Shown here: one piece after another, positions 18,604 through 27,448 of the stretch
How positions within the stretch are numbered: position 1 is the stretch's first letter
Layout: every line of letters starts with the position of its first letter
Assembly: GCA_947498155.1 (NCBI GenBank)
Contig: CANMJD010000010.1
Span: 1-64,000, forward strand
Source: an uncultured Pseudoruegeria sp.
GTDB lineage: Bacteria > Pseudomonadota > Alphaproteobacteria > Rhodobacterales > Rhodobacteraceae
Length of the DNA: 64,000 bases
Direction: 5' to 3'
The notes under the pieces: model-generated
The model's input: only the letters and a program-made list of their open reading frames with translations
Told to the model about the DNA's origin: nothing
Databases searched by the model: none
Made by a program: the position numbers and the translations under genes

Positions 18604-19131
18604 ATGCGTTCAGAAACAGATGATATTCGGCAAAACAAAGCCGCGACACGGGCCTTGGATGAGATGGACCGAAAGATATTAGGCGCGCTGGCGGTGGATG
18701 CCACGCAGAGTTTTGCCAAACTGGGCGCCGAGGTGGGCCTGTCTGCCCCTGCGGTGCATGAACGGGTAAAACGGCTGAAAGCCAATAAAACCATCAAAGC
18801 CACCATTGCCCAGATTGACGGGCCGCGCATCGGCAAGCCCTTGCTGGCCTTTATACACGTGATGGCGCAGGGCTGGGGAAAAACCAAAGGCATGATGGCG
18901 CTGTCCGAATTGCCGGAAGTGGAGGAAATCCATTCTGCCACCGGTGACACCGGCTTGATTCTAAAAGTGCGCGTGGCCTCTCCCCATGCTTTGGAGGGGC
19001 TATTGTCATTGATCTATGACCTGCCGGAAGTGCATTCGACCAAGACCTATGTCGCGCTAAATACCCATTTAGAACGCGATGTGCAGGCAGGCATTACAGA
19101 GGCCCTATCTGAAGGAGAACACTTGCGCTAA
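18604..19131 (+). CDS. Lrp/AsnC family transcriptional regulator
   Basis: A 175-residue regulator. The N-terminal helix-turn-helix is typical of the family: LDEMDRKILGALAVDATQSF, then KLGAEVGLSAPAVHERVKRL. The C-terminal RAM/AsnC ligand-binding domain follows (AFIHVMAQGWGKTKGMMALSEL, then VEEIHSATGDTGLILKVRV). The start at 18604 was chosen because it gives a normal length; the frame runs back to 18400 over the opposite gene. It is divergent from the MFS transporter and probably controls it in response to an amino acid or related small molecule. Confidence 0.87.
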   Translation: MRSETDDIRQNKAATRALDEMDRKILGALAVDATQSFAKLGAEVGLSAPAVHERVKRLKANKTIKATIAQIDGPRIGKPLLAFIHVMAQGWGKTKGMMALSELPEVEEIHSATGDTGLILKVRVASPHALEGLLSLIYDLPEVHSTKTYVALNTHLERDVQAGITEALSEGEHLR

Positions 19132-19143
19132 GAGTGGGGCGGG

Positions 19144-20226
19144 TTAGGGATTTCTAAAGTGTTTTGAAAGCTTTAGACCCTGACCTTGATAGTTGGATTT
19201 GATCGAGGCACCATAAAGCTCGGTCGGCACTTCCAGCATACGTTCATAAACCAGACGTCCAACGCTCTGGCCATGTTCCAGTACAAAAGGCGCCTCATGG
19301 CAACGTACTTCGAGCACCCCGCGCGAGCCGGCACCGCCGGCGGATGCATCGCCAAAACCGGGATCAAAGAAACCGGCGTAATGCACACGGAATTCACCGA
19401 CCATCGCCAGATAGGGGGCCATTTCGGCGGCACAATCGGGCGGGATGCAAATCGCTTCGCGGCTAACCAGAATATAAAACGCGCCGGGGTCCAGAATGAT
19501 TTGCCCTTTATCGGTGCGCACTTCTTCCCAGTATTCAGCCGGATCATAGTGGTTCAGCTTGGCCAGATCGACGACACCGGTGTGGCGTTTGGCACGATAA
19601 CCGACAAGATCGCCTGACTCGGGCCGCAAGTCGACCGAAAAGCCCAGACCATCGGAAATGATCGGCTCACCAGAGACAATCGGGCTGCGGTCATGAATGG
19701 CGCGCAGCTCGTCATCGCTGAACAGGGTTTTGCCCTGTCGAAAGATAATTTGGTTCAGCAACTGCCCCGGTTGGGCCACCACAGAAAAACTCTGCGGGCA
19801 GATTTCAGCATACAACGGACCAGAATAGCCATCGGGCACGCGGTCAAATTCAACTCCGTTATCCGTGATCACCCGCGTCATCAAATCAAGCCGACCGGTT
19901 GAGGATTTGGCCGAGGCCGCGGCCGTCATGCCCGTCGGCAGATCTAGCGTTTCCATCAGCGGCACCACATAAACGCAGCCCTTTTCCAGCACCGCACCGC
20001 CGGTCAGGGCGATCTGGTGCATGGTCAGCTCCTCCAGTCGCGCGGCGACCGTGCGACCGGCACCGGGCAGGAAAGACGCCCGCACCCGATAGGCGGTTTC
20101 GCCAAGGCGCAGGTCAAGCGAGGCCGGTTGGATTTGGGCATGGAGGATCGGGGCGGTGGCAGCGATGCCGCCAGAGGCGATCATGGATTCAATGGCTTGG
20201 TTCGGTAGAACGCCGGTATCGCGCAT
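19144..20226 (-). CDS. dcd: 2'-Deoxycytidine 5'-triphosphate deaminase
   Basis: Converts dCTP to dUTP, feeding thymidylate synthesis. At 360 residues it is about twice as long as classical Dcd and has two Dcd/dUTPase-like halves, the form seen in many alphaproteobacteria (COG0717). The first half carries AASAKSSTGRLDLMTRVITD and YSGPLYAEICPQSFSVVAQPGQLLNQI, which fits the active-site block with the general-base glutamate. The second half has DPGAFYILVSREAICIP and AGFFDPGFGDASAGG. The start at 20226 (MRDTGVLPNQAIES) was chosen over 20256 because the longer version overlaps the tRNA-Pro terminator hairpin. Confidence 0.88.
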   Translation of the reverse strand: MRDTGVLPNQAIESMIASGGIAATAPILHAQIQPASLDLRLGETAYRVRASFLPGAGRTVAARLEELTMHQIALTGGAVLEKGCVYVVPLMETLDLPTGMTAAASAKSSTGRLDLMTRVITDNGVEFDRVPDGYSGPLYAEICPQSFSVVAQPGQLLNQIIFRQGKTLFSDDELRAIHDRSPIVSGEPIISDGLGFSVDLRPESGDLVGYRAKRHTGVVDLAKLNHYDPAEYWEEVRTDKGQIILDPGAFYILVSREAICIPPDCAAEMAPYLAMVGEFRVHYAGFFDPGFGDASAGGAGSRGVLEVRCHEAPFVLEHGQSVGRLVYERMLEVPTELYGASIKSNYQGQGLKLSKHFRNP

Positions 20227-20243
20227 GATGGCTCCGTCAAAGC

Positions 20244-20280
20244 AAAACGCCCGCAACCACGTAGGTGCGGGCGATTTTTA
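20244..20280 (-). terminator. Terminator of tRNA-Pro
   Basis: An eight-base stem (20248-20255 with 20266-20273, CGCCCGCA/TGCGGGCG) with a ten-base loop, followed on the minus strand by TTTT. It sits between the tRNA 3' end and the dcd start. A T-rich stretch flanks it on the other side too, so it could work in both directions. Confidence 0.85.
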
Positions 20281-20283
20281 AAA

Positions 20284-20360
20284 TGGTCGGGCTAGCAGGA
20301 CTCGAACCTGCGACCTTCCGTCCCCCAGACGGACGCGCTACCAGGCTGCGCCATAGCCCG
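20284..20360 (-). tRNA. tRNA-Pro (anticodon GGG)
   Basis: A complete 77-nt cloverleaf on the minus strand. The acceptor stem CGGGCTA pairs with TAGCCCG, with discriminator A and an encoded CCA end. The D arm, the anticodon stem TCCGT/ACGGA with loop CTGGGGG (anticodon GGG), and the T arm with GGTTCGAGTCC are all visible. It reads proline CCC/CCU codons. It is followed by its own terminator. Confidence 0.97.
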
Positions 20361-20414
20361 AACTGAGGCTCTTCATACTGCTTTTTGGGGCAGGGGCAAG
20401 CAGGAAATGCCACA

Positions 20415-21149
20415 TCAATTGCCATTATTATCCTGTGCCGCTGCAGACATACGCTCATGCAGGGATTGCAGACGCGCATAGACGGATTTCAGGGCGGAAA
20501 CATCGGGATTTTCCGCTTTTTGCAGCGCCTGTGTGAGTGCGGCTATATCGATTACCCCATTGGGCGCGACCAGTGTTTCAGCCGCCACGGGCTCTTTTGT
20601 TTCTGGCGATTCCCGAAGCGGTGCAGGCGTATCGGACGACGCGGCAGGGGCTGCAGGTTCTGCCAAGGGCGACAGCGCGTCGGGGGCCACTTCGGCCGGT
20701 GTTTCCTTAGTCGTTTCAACCGGTTCGGCGGTAAAAAGATCGGATTGCGCAGGCGAGGAATCCGCATTGGCAAAGAGATCAACAACCGGGGCGGGGGTGG
20801 ATTTTGGTGCGTCCGTGACCCGCGAAATGCTCTTTTTGATGTCGCCGTCCGAGGCCATTGGCGCGGATTTTTCGGTCAGCGCCTGCGACAGTCCAGCGAC
20901 CTGTTTTATCCCATGGGTGCGCAGGTATTTCTGGGCGTCTTTGATCGTCAGCCCATCCTCGTGCAGCAGCTTTTTCAACCCGCCAAGGAGCATCATATCG
21001 TTAGGACGATAATAGCGCCGCCCACCGGCGCGTTTGACCGGCTTCACTTGGGTAAATTTGCTTTCCCAGAACCGCAGCACATGGGCAGGGGTGCCGAGCC
21101 AGTCAGAGACTTCGGAAATGGTACGAAACGCATCTGCAGATTTTGCCAT
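20415..21149 (-). CDS. MerR family transcriptional regulator
   Basis: A 244-residue MerR-type regulator. The winged helix is at the N-terminus: [28 protein letters not shown], then [38 protein letters not shown]. The remaining ~130 residues are low-complexity Ala/Pro/Glu/Thr with no ligand-binding domain in view. MerR proteins of this kind sit just after ihfA in many alphaproteobacteria. There are only about 16 bases between ihfA and this start, so they probably share a transcript. Target genes are unknown. Confidence 0.88.
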   Translation of the reverse strand: MAKSADAFRTISEVSDWLGTPAHVLRFWESKFTQVKPVKRAGGRRYYRPNDMMLLGGLKKLLHEDGLTIKDAQKYLRTHGIKQVAGLSQALTEKSAPMASDGDIKKSISRVTDAPKSTPAPVVDLFANADSSPAQSDLFTAEPVETTKETPAEVAPDALSPLAEPAAPAASSDTPAPLRESPETKEPVAAETLVAPNGVIDIAALTQALQKAENPDVSALKSVYARLQSLHERMSAAAQDNNGN

Positions 21150-21165
21150 TCGGCCTTGGCCTCAA

Positions 21166-21468
21166 CTAGCTTTTGTTGCCCGCGGCGACACGGTCTTTCA
21201 TCAGGTGGGACGGACGAAATGTCAGCACCCGACGGGGATGGATGGGAACTTCTTCACCGGTTTTGGGGTTACGGCCCACGCGGGCAGATTTATCGCGCAC
21301 ACCAAAAGTGCCAAAAGACGAGATTTTAACGGTTTCGCCTTCGACAAGTGCGTCCGACATATGGGCCAGAACACTCTCGACCAGCTGCGCTGATTCATTG
21401 CGACTTAGACCGACTTCTTGAAAGACGGCTTCGCTTAAATCCATTCGCGTTAAAGTTTTTGGACTCAT
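21166..21468 (-). CDS. ihfA: Integration host factor subunit alpha
   Basis: A 100-residue DNA-bending HU/IHF protein when started at 21468 ([15 protein letters not shown]), after a GGGGGAAATC ribosome site; the frame continues to 21498. Diagnostic blocks are [30 protein letters not shown], with the conserved arm residues RNPKTG, and [16 protein letters not shown]. IhfA pairs with IhfB, which is not in this window, and shapes promoters, recombination sites and replication origins. Confidence 0.95.
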   Translation of the reverse strand: MSPKTLTRMDLSEAVFQEVGLSRNESAQLVESVLAHMSDALVEGETVKISSFGTFGVRDKSARVGRNPKTGEEVPIHPRRVLTFRPSHLMKDRVAAGNKS

Positions 21469-21557
21469 GATTTCCCCCTGAAATGATTTTACGAGCATAC
21501 GGCGGACAGAAATTCCGAGTCAATATCAACCACTTGTCCTGCGCGGTTAATTGCGAG

Positions 21558-22529
21558 TTACCACCGGATTACGACCGATCCCCAGGCGAGTCCGCCGCCA
21601 ATTGCCTCTGTGACGACCAGATCACCGGTCTTTATTTGCCCGCGTTCCTTGCCCACCGAAAGCGCCAAAGGAATCGACGCCGCCGAGGTATTGCCGTGAT
21701 CCTGTACGGTCACAACCACACGATCCATCGGCACTTTCATCTTTTGGGCCGTGCCCTTGATGATGCGCAGATTGGCCTGATGGGGGACAATCCAGTCAAC
21801 GTCTTCATTGCCTAGACCAGCTGACGCCAGCGCCGTATGTGCAGTTTTTGCAAGTTTATCAATGGCATGGCGGAAAACTTCGCGCCCTTCCATCCGAAGA
21901 TGTCCGGTGTTTTGCGTCGCCACGCCACCATCGACGTAAAGTAAATCCTTATAGCGCCCGTCCGAATTCAAATCGGTTGCCAGAATGCCGCGATCCGTGT
22001 TCGCGCCGCTGCCTTCTTGTGCTTCAATGATCAGCGCCCCTGCGCCATCGCCAAAAAGCACACAGGTGCTGCGGTCTTCCCAATCCATCAACCGGCTGAA
22101 TGTCTCGGCCCCGATGACCAGCACTCGTTTAGCTTGACCAGACAGGATCAGCGCATTGGCATTGGACAGCGCATAGACAAAACCGGCGCAGACCGCCTGA
22201 ACATCAAAGGCAAAGCCGTTGTGCATGCCTAGCTTGGCCTGCACCATGGTTGCAGCAGAGGGGAAAGTATTATCGGCGGTTGAAGTTGCAACGATGATGG
22301 CATCAATATCATCGGCGCTGATGCCCGCATCCTGAAGCGCATTTTTGGCCGCTGCAACCGCAAGATCAGAGGTATATTCCCCCTCTGCAGCGAAATGCCT
22401 GCGTTCAATTCCAGATCGGCTTTTGATCCATTCGTCGGATGTATCTAGCGTTTTTTCAAATTCGCTATTTTCTACGACACGTTCGGGCAAATAGTGGCCC
22501 ACCCCGATGGCCACAGCGCGTATTGTCAT
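21558..22529 (-). CDS. fabH: 3-Oxoacyl-ACP synthase III
   Basis: FabH condenses acetyl-CoA with malonyl-ACP to start fatty acid synthesis. The 323-residue protein has the active-site Cys in FDVQAVCAGFVYAL, His in WIVPHQANLRII and Asn in DHGNTSAASIPLAL, which together form the C-H-N triad. The N-terminus (AVAIGVGHYLPERVVEN) is typical. Its start overlaps the plsX stop by four bases (ATGA), giving the common plsX-fabH pair. Confidence 0.96.
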   Translation of the reverse strand: MTIRAVAIGVGHYLPERVVENSEFEKTLDTSDEWIKSRSGIERRHFAAEGEYTSDLAVAAAKNALQDAGISADDIDAIIVATSTADNTFPSAATMVQAKLGMHNGFAFDVQAVCAGFVYALSNANALILSGQAKRVLVIGAETFSRLMDWEDRSTCVLFGDGAGALIIEAQEGSGANTDRGILATDLNSDGRYKDLLYVDGGVATQNTGHLRMEGREVFRHAIDKLAKTAHTALASAGLGNEDVDWIVPHQANLRIIKGTAQKMKVPMDRVVVTVQDHGNTSAASIPLALSVGKERGQIKTGDLVVTEAIGGGLAWGSVVIRW

Positions 22530-23638
22530 TCGGTTTTACCGTTGTCCTGCTGTTCTTGATTGGCTGCATCATGTCGTGACGTTGCGGCAGTTGCAACCCG
22601 CGCGGCGAGCTTTTCGTTGAAACCCGACTGCGCAAGGGTAAAGGCCAGTTTGATCGCTGCAGATACGCCCGTTGCATCCGCAGAGCCATGGGATTTCACC
22701 ACCGTGCCATTCAGGCCCAGAAACACCCCGCCGTTGACGCGTCGCGGATCGATCCGTTTGCGCAACCGGCTCAGGGACGTCAGGGCCAGAAGTGCGGCCA
22801 GACGCGAGAGCGGCGAGAACTTAAAGGCCTCGCGCAGCAATTCGGAAATCAGCCGCGCGGTGCCTTCGCCGGTTTTCAACGCGATATTGCCGGTAAAACC
22901 GTCCGTGACGATCACATCGACCCGGCTTGACGGGATATCGCCCCCCTCAACAAAGCCGACATAGTCAAAGCTGGCCTCATCGGCCTTGGCTTCGATCAAT
23001 TCCTGGGCCGCCTTTAGCTCAGCGCGGCCCTTGTGATCCTCTGTGCCGACATTCAGCAAGCCAATGCGTGGACGCAAAAGTCCAAGGCCGTTGCGGGCAT
23101 AAGACGCACCCATCAGCGCATATTGCAAAAGATCTTCGGCATCGGCCTTAATATCGGCGCCGACATCAAGCATGACGTTAAAGCCGCCCTTATTGCGTGA
23201 GGGCCAAAGGCAGGCGATAGCAGGACGGTTCACATTTGGTAGTTTGCGCAGGCGGATCATTGACACCGCCATCAGCGCGCCGGTGTTGCCGCAGGACACA
23301 CAGGCGGTGGCCTCTCCGTTGCGCACGGCTTCGATGGCCGACCACATAGAGGTCTTTTTGCCATGGCGCATAACATTGGAGGGTTTGTCATCCATCGTCA
23401 CGACCTCATCGGCATGACGAATATCGCAGCGCTCTTTGAGGCCGCGTTTCTTTTTGATCAGCTTTTTGAGGGTTGCTGCGTCGCCATGCACGATAAACCC
23501 GATATCAGGGTTCTTCTCGGCAGACTTCGCGAGACCGGCGACAACAGCCGCAGGACCCTGGTCGCCGCCCATGGCGTCGACAGAAATAACAATGCGGGAT
23601 GCTCCCGGGTCTTGTGTGGATTTAGTTTCCGCAACCAT
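22526..23638 (-). CDS. plsX: Phosphate acyltransferase PlsX
   Basis: PlsX makes acyl-phosphate from acyl-ACP for membrane phospholipid synthesis. The 370-residue sequence shows VISVDAMGGDQGPAAVVAGL at the N-terminus, VSCGNTGALMAVSMIRLRKL, MLDVGADIKADAEDLLQYALMG and VIVTDGFTGNIALKTGEGTARL. Both ends carry short low-complexity extensions. It sits between rpmF and fabH in the usual order and overlaps fabH. Confidence 0.95.
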   Translation of the reverse strand: MVAETKSTQDPGASRIVISVDAMGGDQGPAAVVAGLAKSAEKNPDIGFIVHGDAATLKKLIKKKRGLKERCDIRHADEVVTMDDKPSNVMRHGKKTSMWSAIEAVRNGEATACVSCGNTGALMAVSMIRLRKLPNVNRPAIACLWPSRNKGGFNVMLDVGADIKADAEDLLQYALMGASYARNGLGLLRPRIGLLNVGTEDHKGRAELKAAQELIEAKADEASFDYVGFVEGGDIPSSRVDVIVTDGFTGNIALKTGEGTARLISELLREAFKFSPLSRLAALLALTSLSRLRKRIDPRRVNGGVFLGLNGTVVKSHGSADATGVSAAIKLAFTLAQSGFNEKLAARVATAATSRHDAANQEQQDNGKTE

Positions 23639-23663
23639 GGCCCGGGCGCTTCAACGAACGGGC

Positions 23664-23873
23664 TTACGCCGCGTCGTCTTCATCCAGGTCAATTTCGTTG
23701 GCCTGTGCAACGATCTCACGATCGTCATAGTGGCCACATGCGCCACAAACGTGGTGCGGGCGTTTCAGTTCGCCGCAGTTCGGGCACTCTGCCGGGTTAC
23801 CAGCAACCAGCGCATCGTGGGAGCGGCGCATTCCACGACGGGATGCCGTGATCTTACTCTTGGGGACAGCCAT
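23664..23873 (-). CDS. rpmF: 50S ribosomal protein L32
   Basis: A 69-residue L32 with the standard start [20 protein letters not shown]. It is the zinc-binding (C+) form: four cysteines in [18 protein letters not shown]. The C-terminus is acidic. The gene is 25 bases ahead of plsX and about 150 bases after yceD, the normal yceD-rpmF-plsX arrangement that links ribosome and lipid synthesis. Confidence 0.97.
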   Translation of the reverse strand: MAVPKSKITASRRGMRRSHDALVAGNPAECPNCGELKRPHHVCGACGHYDDREIVAQANEIDLDEDDAA

Positions 23874-24023
23874 GTCACAACCTCAGTTTTCGGAGGGGTC
23901 AGGCCCCTGATTTTCTTCGGATCTACTGTGCTTGAAGACATCTTCAAGTGAGTCTGACCCAACATATAACGAGGCCGGGAACATACTGCGATTCACGGCC
24001 AGTGCAAGTGTTTTCTTAAGCGC

Positions 24024-24587
24024 TTATTCTTCGTCCTTTTTCAGGCTGTCGCGTAGCGCAGCCAGCCCTGCAAAAGGACGGGTTTCTTCGTCTGTCATGG
24101 GCGATTTTCCCGGCTCTGTAAAGACCAGGGTTTCAATCTCTGCATCTTTTGCTTTCGGATAAAGCGGTAAGGCAAGGGCCAGCGCTTCCTTAAGAATGCC
24201 TGAAATATCAATCGTTGTGCCCAAAAGCTCTACGGCGTCATCTTCGGGCATTTCCATCTCTTCGGGCAGCTCGTCGGCCAGATCTCTGCTAAAGAAACGT
24301 CCGACCGTCTCCTCGAGGCGGGTGGTGACAGGTTCAAGGGTCGCCACACAGGGCTGCACGACTGTAGCGCCCAGTTTGGCCTCAAGCTGCCAGTCCGATT
24401 TGCCCCGCGGGGTCAAAGTGCCGTCGAATCGCACTTTGCGCAGGCCCAGCAATTCCAAGGCGGTGCGCATGTCTTCCAGAGCGGCCGCATCGGGGACCAC
24501 ACTGAAACGGGTTGGCTTTTTCTGCGGCAACTCGCTAACGAGATATTGCAGGGTATTTGCTTCACTTGCAGACTTGCGGGCCGTCAT
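24024..24587 (-). CDS. YceD family (DUF177) protein
   Basis: A 187-residue DUF177/YceD protein. YceD and its plastid homologues are linked with 23S rRNA accumulation, and the gene almost always precedes rpmF, as here. The conserved segment VVQPCVATLEPVTTRLEETVGRFF includes the C in the VxQxCVxTLEP motif, and the C-terminal half carries acidic DDAVELLGTTIDISGILKEALALALPLYPKA. No signal peptide. It is divergent from bamE. Confidence 0.88.
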   Translation of the reverse strand: MTARKSASEANTLQYLVSELPQKKPTRFSVVPDAAALEDMRTALELLGLRKVRFDGTLTPRGKSDWQLEAKLGATVVQPCVATLEPVTTRLEETVGRFFSRDLADELPEEMEMPEDDAVELLGTTIDISGILKEALALALPLYPKAKDAEIETLVFTEPGKSPMTDEETRPFAGLAALRDSLKKDEE

Positions 24588-24671
24588 TGCTGTGCTTCCA
24601 TTCTTGAACCGAGGGCGATCCTTCTATAAAGCCGGATACGAGGCAACCGTCTGTATGGCAAGAGGGACTGG

Positions 24672-25127
24672 ATGAACAAGTCTAATTTCGTCCGCAAGGG
24701 AATGATCGTGGCAGGGGTGACTCTGGCGCTGACCGCCTGTTCGCCAACCTTCCGCAACCACGGATATGCGCCGAGCGAGCTTGATCTTGCTGATGTGATC
24801 GTCGGCGTGGATACGCGCGATTCTTTGGTGACGAGCATTGGCGAGCCTTCGATCGCCGGCGTTATCGGGGAAGACAGCTGGTATTATGTCGGCAGCCGTT
24901 GGCGCCACTTTGCCTACCGCAAGCCCGAAGTGCTTGAGCGGGAGGTCGTGGCGATTTCTTTTACCGAAGACGGTGTTGTCGAAAATATTGAACGCTTTGG
25001 GCTGGAACGCGGGCAGGTTGTCGCGATCAATCGTCGTGTGACCGAAACCAATATCCAAAACGTCAATCTGATCCGCCAGCTGATCAATAGCGTGGGCAAT
25101 GTGTCTGCCGATCAGTTGATCAACTAG
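24672..25127 (+). CDS. bamE: Outer-membrane assembly lipoprotein BamE (SmpA/OmlA)
   Basis: A 151-residue lipoprotein of the BAM complex that helps fold beta-barrel proteins into the outer membrane. The signal peptide ends in lipobox LTAC (GVTLALTACSPTFRNHGYAP). The SmpA/OmlA fold follows with IVGVDTRDSLVTSIGEPSI, ending in GEDSWYYVGSRWRHFAYRKPEV and VAISFTEDGVVENIERFGL. It is divergent from yceD, a common alphaproteobacterial layout. TamA at 33310 belongs to the same outer-membrane export theme. Confidence 0.92.
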   Translation: MNKSNFVRKGMIVAGVTLALTACSPTFRNHGYAPSELDLADVIVGVDTRDSLVTSIGEPSIAGVIGEDSWYYVGSRWRHFAYRKPEVLEREVVAISFTEDGVVENIERFGLERGQVVAINRRVTETNIQNVNLIRQLINSVGNVSADQLIN

Positions 25128-25142
25128 CGCTTCGACGCGACT

Positions 25143-25177
25143 GCGGCCCGCCGTTACAGCCGGGCCGCGTCGGTTTT
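25143..25177 (+). terminator. Hairpin between bamE and msrB
   Basis: GCGGCCC at 25143-25149 pairs with GGGCCGC at 25162-25168, and a TTTT run follows at 25174. It lies between the convergent bamE and msrB stop codons and most likely ends the bamE transcript. The spacing between stem and T-run is slightly long, hence moderate confidence. Confidence 0.6.
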
Positions 25178-25180
25178 CAC

Positions 25181-25573
25181 CTAGTTATCTGCTTTAAAGT
25201 TCAGCGCTACACCATTGATACAATAGCGTAAACCGGTGGGGGCAGGGCCGTCGGGAAAGACATGTCCCAGATGGGCCTCGCAGGCATTACAATGCACCTC
25301 TGTGCGGCGCATAAAGAACTTGCGGTCCTCTTGTTCGCCGACATTTTCTGCGTCAATCGGCGTATAGAAGCTGGGCCAGCCGGTGCCGGATTCGAACTTT
25401 GTATCCTGCTCAAACAGCGGCGTATCACAGCAAATGCAATGAAAAACCCCGTCCTCTTTGGGAAAGTTGTCATGTGAATGCGCGCGTTCCGTCGCGTGTT
25501 TGCGGGTCACTTTATAGGCCAGATCCGAAAGCTGCGCGCGCCATTCTGCGTCGGTCTTTTCAATTTTTTCCAT
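25181..25573 (-). CDS. msrB: Peptide-methionine (R)-S-oxide reductase
   Basis: MsrB repairs the R form of methionine sulfoxide in proteins. The 130-residue sequence has the zinc site in two CxxC pairs ([10 protein letters not shown] and [13 protein letters not shown]), the substrate block [12 protein letters not shown], and the catalytic cysteine in [13 protein letters not shown]. It is a normal-length single-domain MsrB with no signal peptide, so cytoplasmic. It is convergent with bamE. Confidence 0.95.
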   Translation of the reverse strand: MEKIEKTDAEWRAQLSDLAYKVTRKHATERAHSHDNFPKEDGVFHCICCDTPLFEQDTKFESGTGWPSFYTPIDAENVGEQEDRKFFMRRTEVHCNACEAHLGHVFPDGPAPTGLRYCINGVALNFKADN

Positions 25574-25675
25574 CGATTCTTTCCTGTTAAGCCGGTGTCA
25601 CATCTTGCGTGATAGAGGTTTCAAGAACATATTTAGGGCGACAGCCCCCAACTGCCAAGGCAGCGAGGTATCACG

Positions 25676-26419
25676 ATGCGGGGATTGAACAAGGGCCGCT
25701 ACTCTGCGCGGTTCGCCGAAACAGAGATGGATCTTCAGGCAGCGCAGGCTTTGCGCTATCGCGCTTTTGTTGATTCCACCGCAACCAGCGGTTTGCGGGA
25801 CGCTGATTCTTATGATGCGCGCAGTCTGCATCTGTTGGTCGAGGAAACCGCCGGCACCCGTCTCGTGGCTGCCCTGCGACTTCTGCCCCTACAGCGTGGA
25901 GAGGACATTTCAACCTGTTATTCGGCTCAGTTTTATGAGCTTTCCGCCTTGAGTGATTTTGATGGGCCGATGCTGGAAATGGGCCGGTTTTGTGTGGACC
26001 CCGATGTCCATGACCCCGAGGTTCTGCGCGTAGCTTGGGCCGCGATCACCCGGTTTGTTGATGAAACCGGTGTTGAGCTTCTGTTTGGCTGTTCGTCCTT
26101 TAAGGGCATAAAAACAGAGGATTACACGGATTCATTCGCATTGCTTAAAGAACGGCATCTTGCCCCGAAGCGATTTTTACCCAAGGTCAAAGCCCCCACT
26201 GTTTTCCGGTTTGCCCAGCGGCTGCGCCGGACGGCGGATACACGGCGCGGGATGCTGTCGATGCCCCCGCTGTTGCGCAGCTATCTTTTGATGGGGGGCT
26301 GGGTCAGCGATCATGCTGTTGTTGACCATGATCTCAACACTTTGCATGTGTTCACCGGCCTAGAGGTGCGCGCCATTCCCGATCGTCGAAAACGGCTGAT
26401 GCGTGCGGCGGCGGGCTGA
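25676..26419 (+). CDS. OlsB-like ornithine N-acyltransferase (GNAT)
   Basis: A 247-residue acyltransferase with the OlsB/PEP-CTERM GNAT-like fold. Visible blocks: LQAAQALRYRAFV near the start, DSYDARSLHLLVEE, LVAALRLLPL, and MLEMGRFCVDPD with the E-x-x-R-F-C core, then FGCSSFKGI. OlsB transfers a 3-hydroxyacyl chain from ACP to ornithine, giving lyso-ornithine lipid, a phosphorus-free membrane lipid common in marine bacteria. The second enzyme, OlsA, is not in this window, so the lipid assignment rests on the fold and motifs only. It is convergent with the sodium channel gene; the stops are adjacent. Confidence 0.8.
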   Translation: MRGLNKGRYSARFAETEMDLQAAQALRYRAFVDSTATSGLRDADSYDARSLHLLVEETAGTRLVAALRLLPLQRGEDISTCYSAQFYELSALSDFDGPMLEMGRFCVDPDVHDPEVLRVAWAAITRFVDETGVELLFGCSSFKGIKTEDYTDSFALLKERHLAPKRFLPKVKAPTVFRFAQRLRRTADTRRGMLSMPPLLRSYLLMGGWVSDHAVVDHDLNTLHVFTGLEVRAIPDRRKRLMRAAAG

Positions 26420-27208
26420 CTATTTACCCTGCCGAAGTGCTTCAATTTCGCCGCGCAACGCCTTAAGTTCATGTATTATTTTCTCGTTATCATCCAGCAT
26501 CGCGTCGCGTTTTGCGCTGGCGGTGGCTTCATGTTCTGACTGCATTGCATCGACGATCACACCAATAAAAAGGTTCAACACGGTAAAGGCAGTCATGATG
26601 ATGAATGGCACAAACAACAGCCAGGCCCAGGGGAAAACCTCCATCACCGGGCGCACGATCCCCATGGACCAGCTTTCCAGCGTCATGATCTGAAACAGCG
26701 TATAGGACGAGGCGGTCAAAGATCCGAACCATTCGGGAAAATCCGCTGCAAAGAGTTTGGTGGAAATCACGGAAAAGACAAAGAAAACCAGCGCCAGCAA
26801 CAAAACAATTGAGCCCATGCCGGGCAGGGCCGACAACAGCCCGCCAACCACGCGCCGCATTGCAGGCACCGAGGAAACCAGCCGCAACACCCGCAAAATC
26901 CGGAAGGCCCGCAGGGCCGACAGGCTGCCGGTGGCAGGCAAAAGCGCGACGCTAACAATCGCAAGATCGAAAATCCGCCAAGGATCGCGCCAGAAGCCTT
27001 TGAAATCGGCAATCAGCCGCAGGGCGATTTCAACCACAAAAATAGTCAGGATGACCCGATCAATCCACAGCAAGGCCGGGCCGAAACGCGCCATGATGCC
27101 AGCGTCGGTTTCCATGGCGAGGGTGATGGCATTGATCACGATCAGCGCCATAATTGTGCGATCGAACCAAGGGTTGGCCAAGAAGCGTTGCAGATTATTG
27201 CGCATCAT
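26420..27208 (-). CDS. Bacterial voltage-gated sodium channel (NavAb/NavSp1 type)
   Basis: A 262-residue single-repeat, six-helix channel that forms tetramers. The S4 sensor has four arginines at every third position (R100, R103, R106, R109). The selectivity filter is TLESWSM at residues 176-182, the same as the well-studied NavAb filter, with E178 giving the sodium-selective ring. S6 ends in FTVLNLFIGVIVDAMQ, and the C-terminal tail (about 225-260) is a helical coiled coil, as expected for tetramer assembly. It lies convergent with the OlsB-like gene, upstream of and divergent from the Mrp operon. A motility or pH role is known for NaChBac in Bacillus; here the role is inferred only. Confidence 0.92.
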   Translation of the reverse strand: MMRNNLQRFLANPWFDRTIMALIVINAITLAMETDAGIMARFGPALLWIDRVILTIFVVEIALRLIADFKGFWRDPWRIFDLAIVSVALLPATGSLSALRAFRILRVLRLVSSVPAMRRVVGGLLSALPGMGSIVLLLALVFFVFSVISTKLFAADFPEWFGSLTASSYTLFQIMTLESWSMGIVRPVMEVFPWAWLLFVPFIIMTAFTVLNLFIGVIVDAMQSEHEATASAKRDAMLDDNEKIIHELKALRGEIEALRQGK

Positions 27209-27448
27209 ATATATCCAGAACGGCAGGGGTTGCCTGTAATTCGTGGGTTGTTCCCTAAGTTACAAGTCAAATTTCGCGAATGTCGCGTAATTTTTATGGG
27301 TTTTCCGAACTAAGCTGCACAGGCGACTGTGACAGTTTTACGCAATGAATTCCGTTGGTTCGCGACTAAATGAACCGATGTCTGACCGTCACACAGCCCT
27401 AAGGTTGTCAGAACAGGTCGGATTAATAAAAGCCGGTGGGGGACAAAC

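Noticed and set aside
20385-21329. 314-residue plus-strand frame opposite merR and ihfA
   Set aside because: It runs against two well-recognised genes and reads as low-complexity Gly/Arg/Cys text.
27275-27297. CGCGA/TCGCG hairpin followed by a T-run upstream of mrpA
   Set aside because: The stem is only five pairs and no plus-strand transcript would need to end there; left unassigned.
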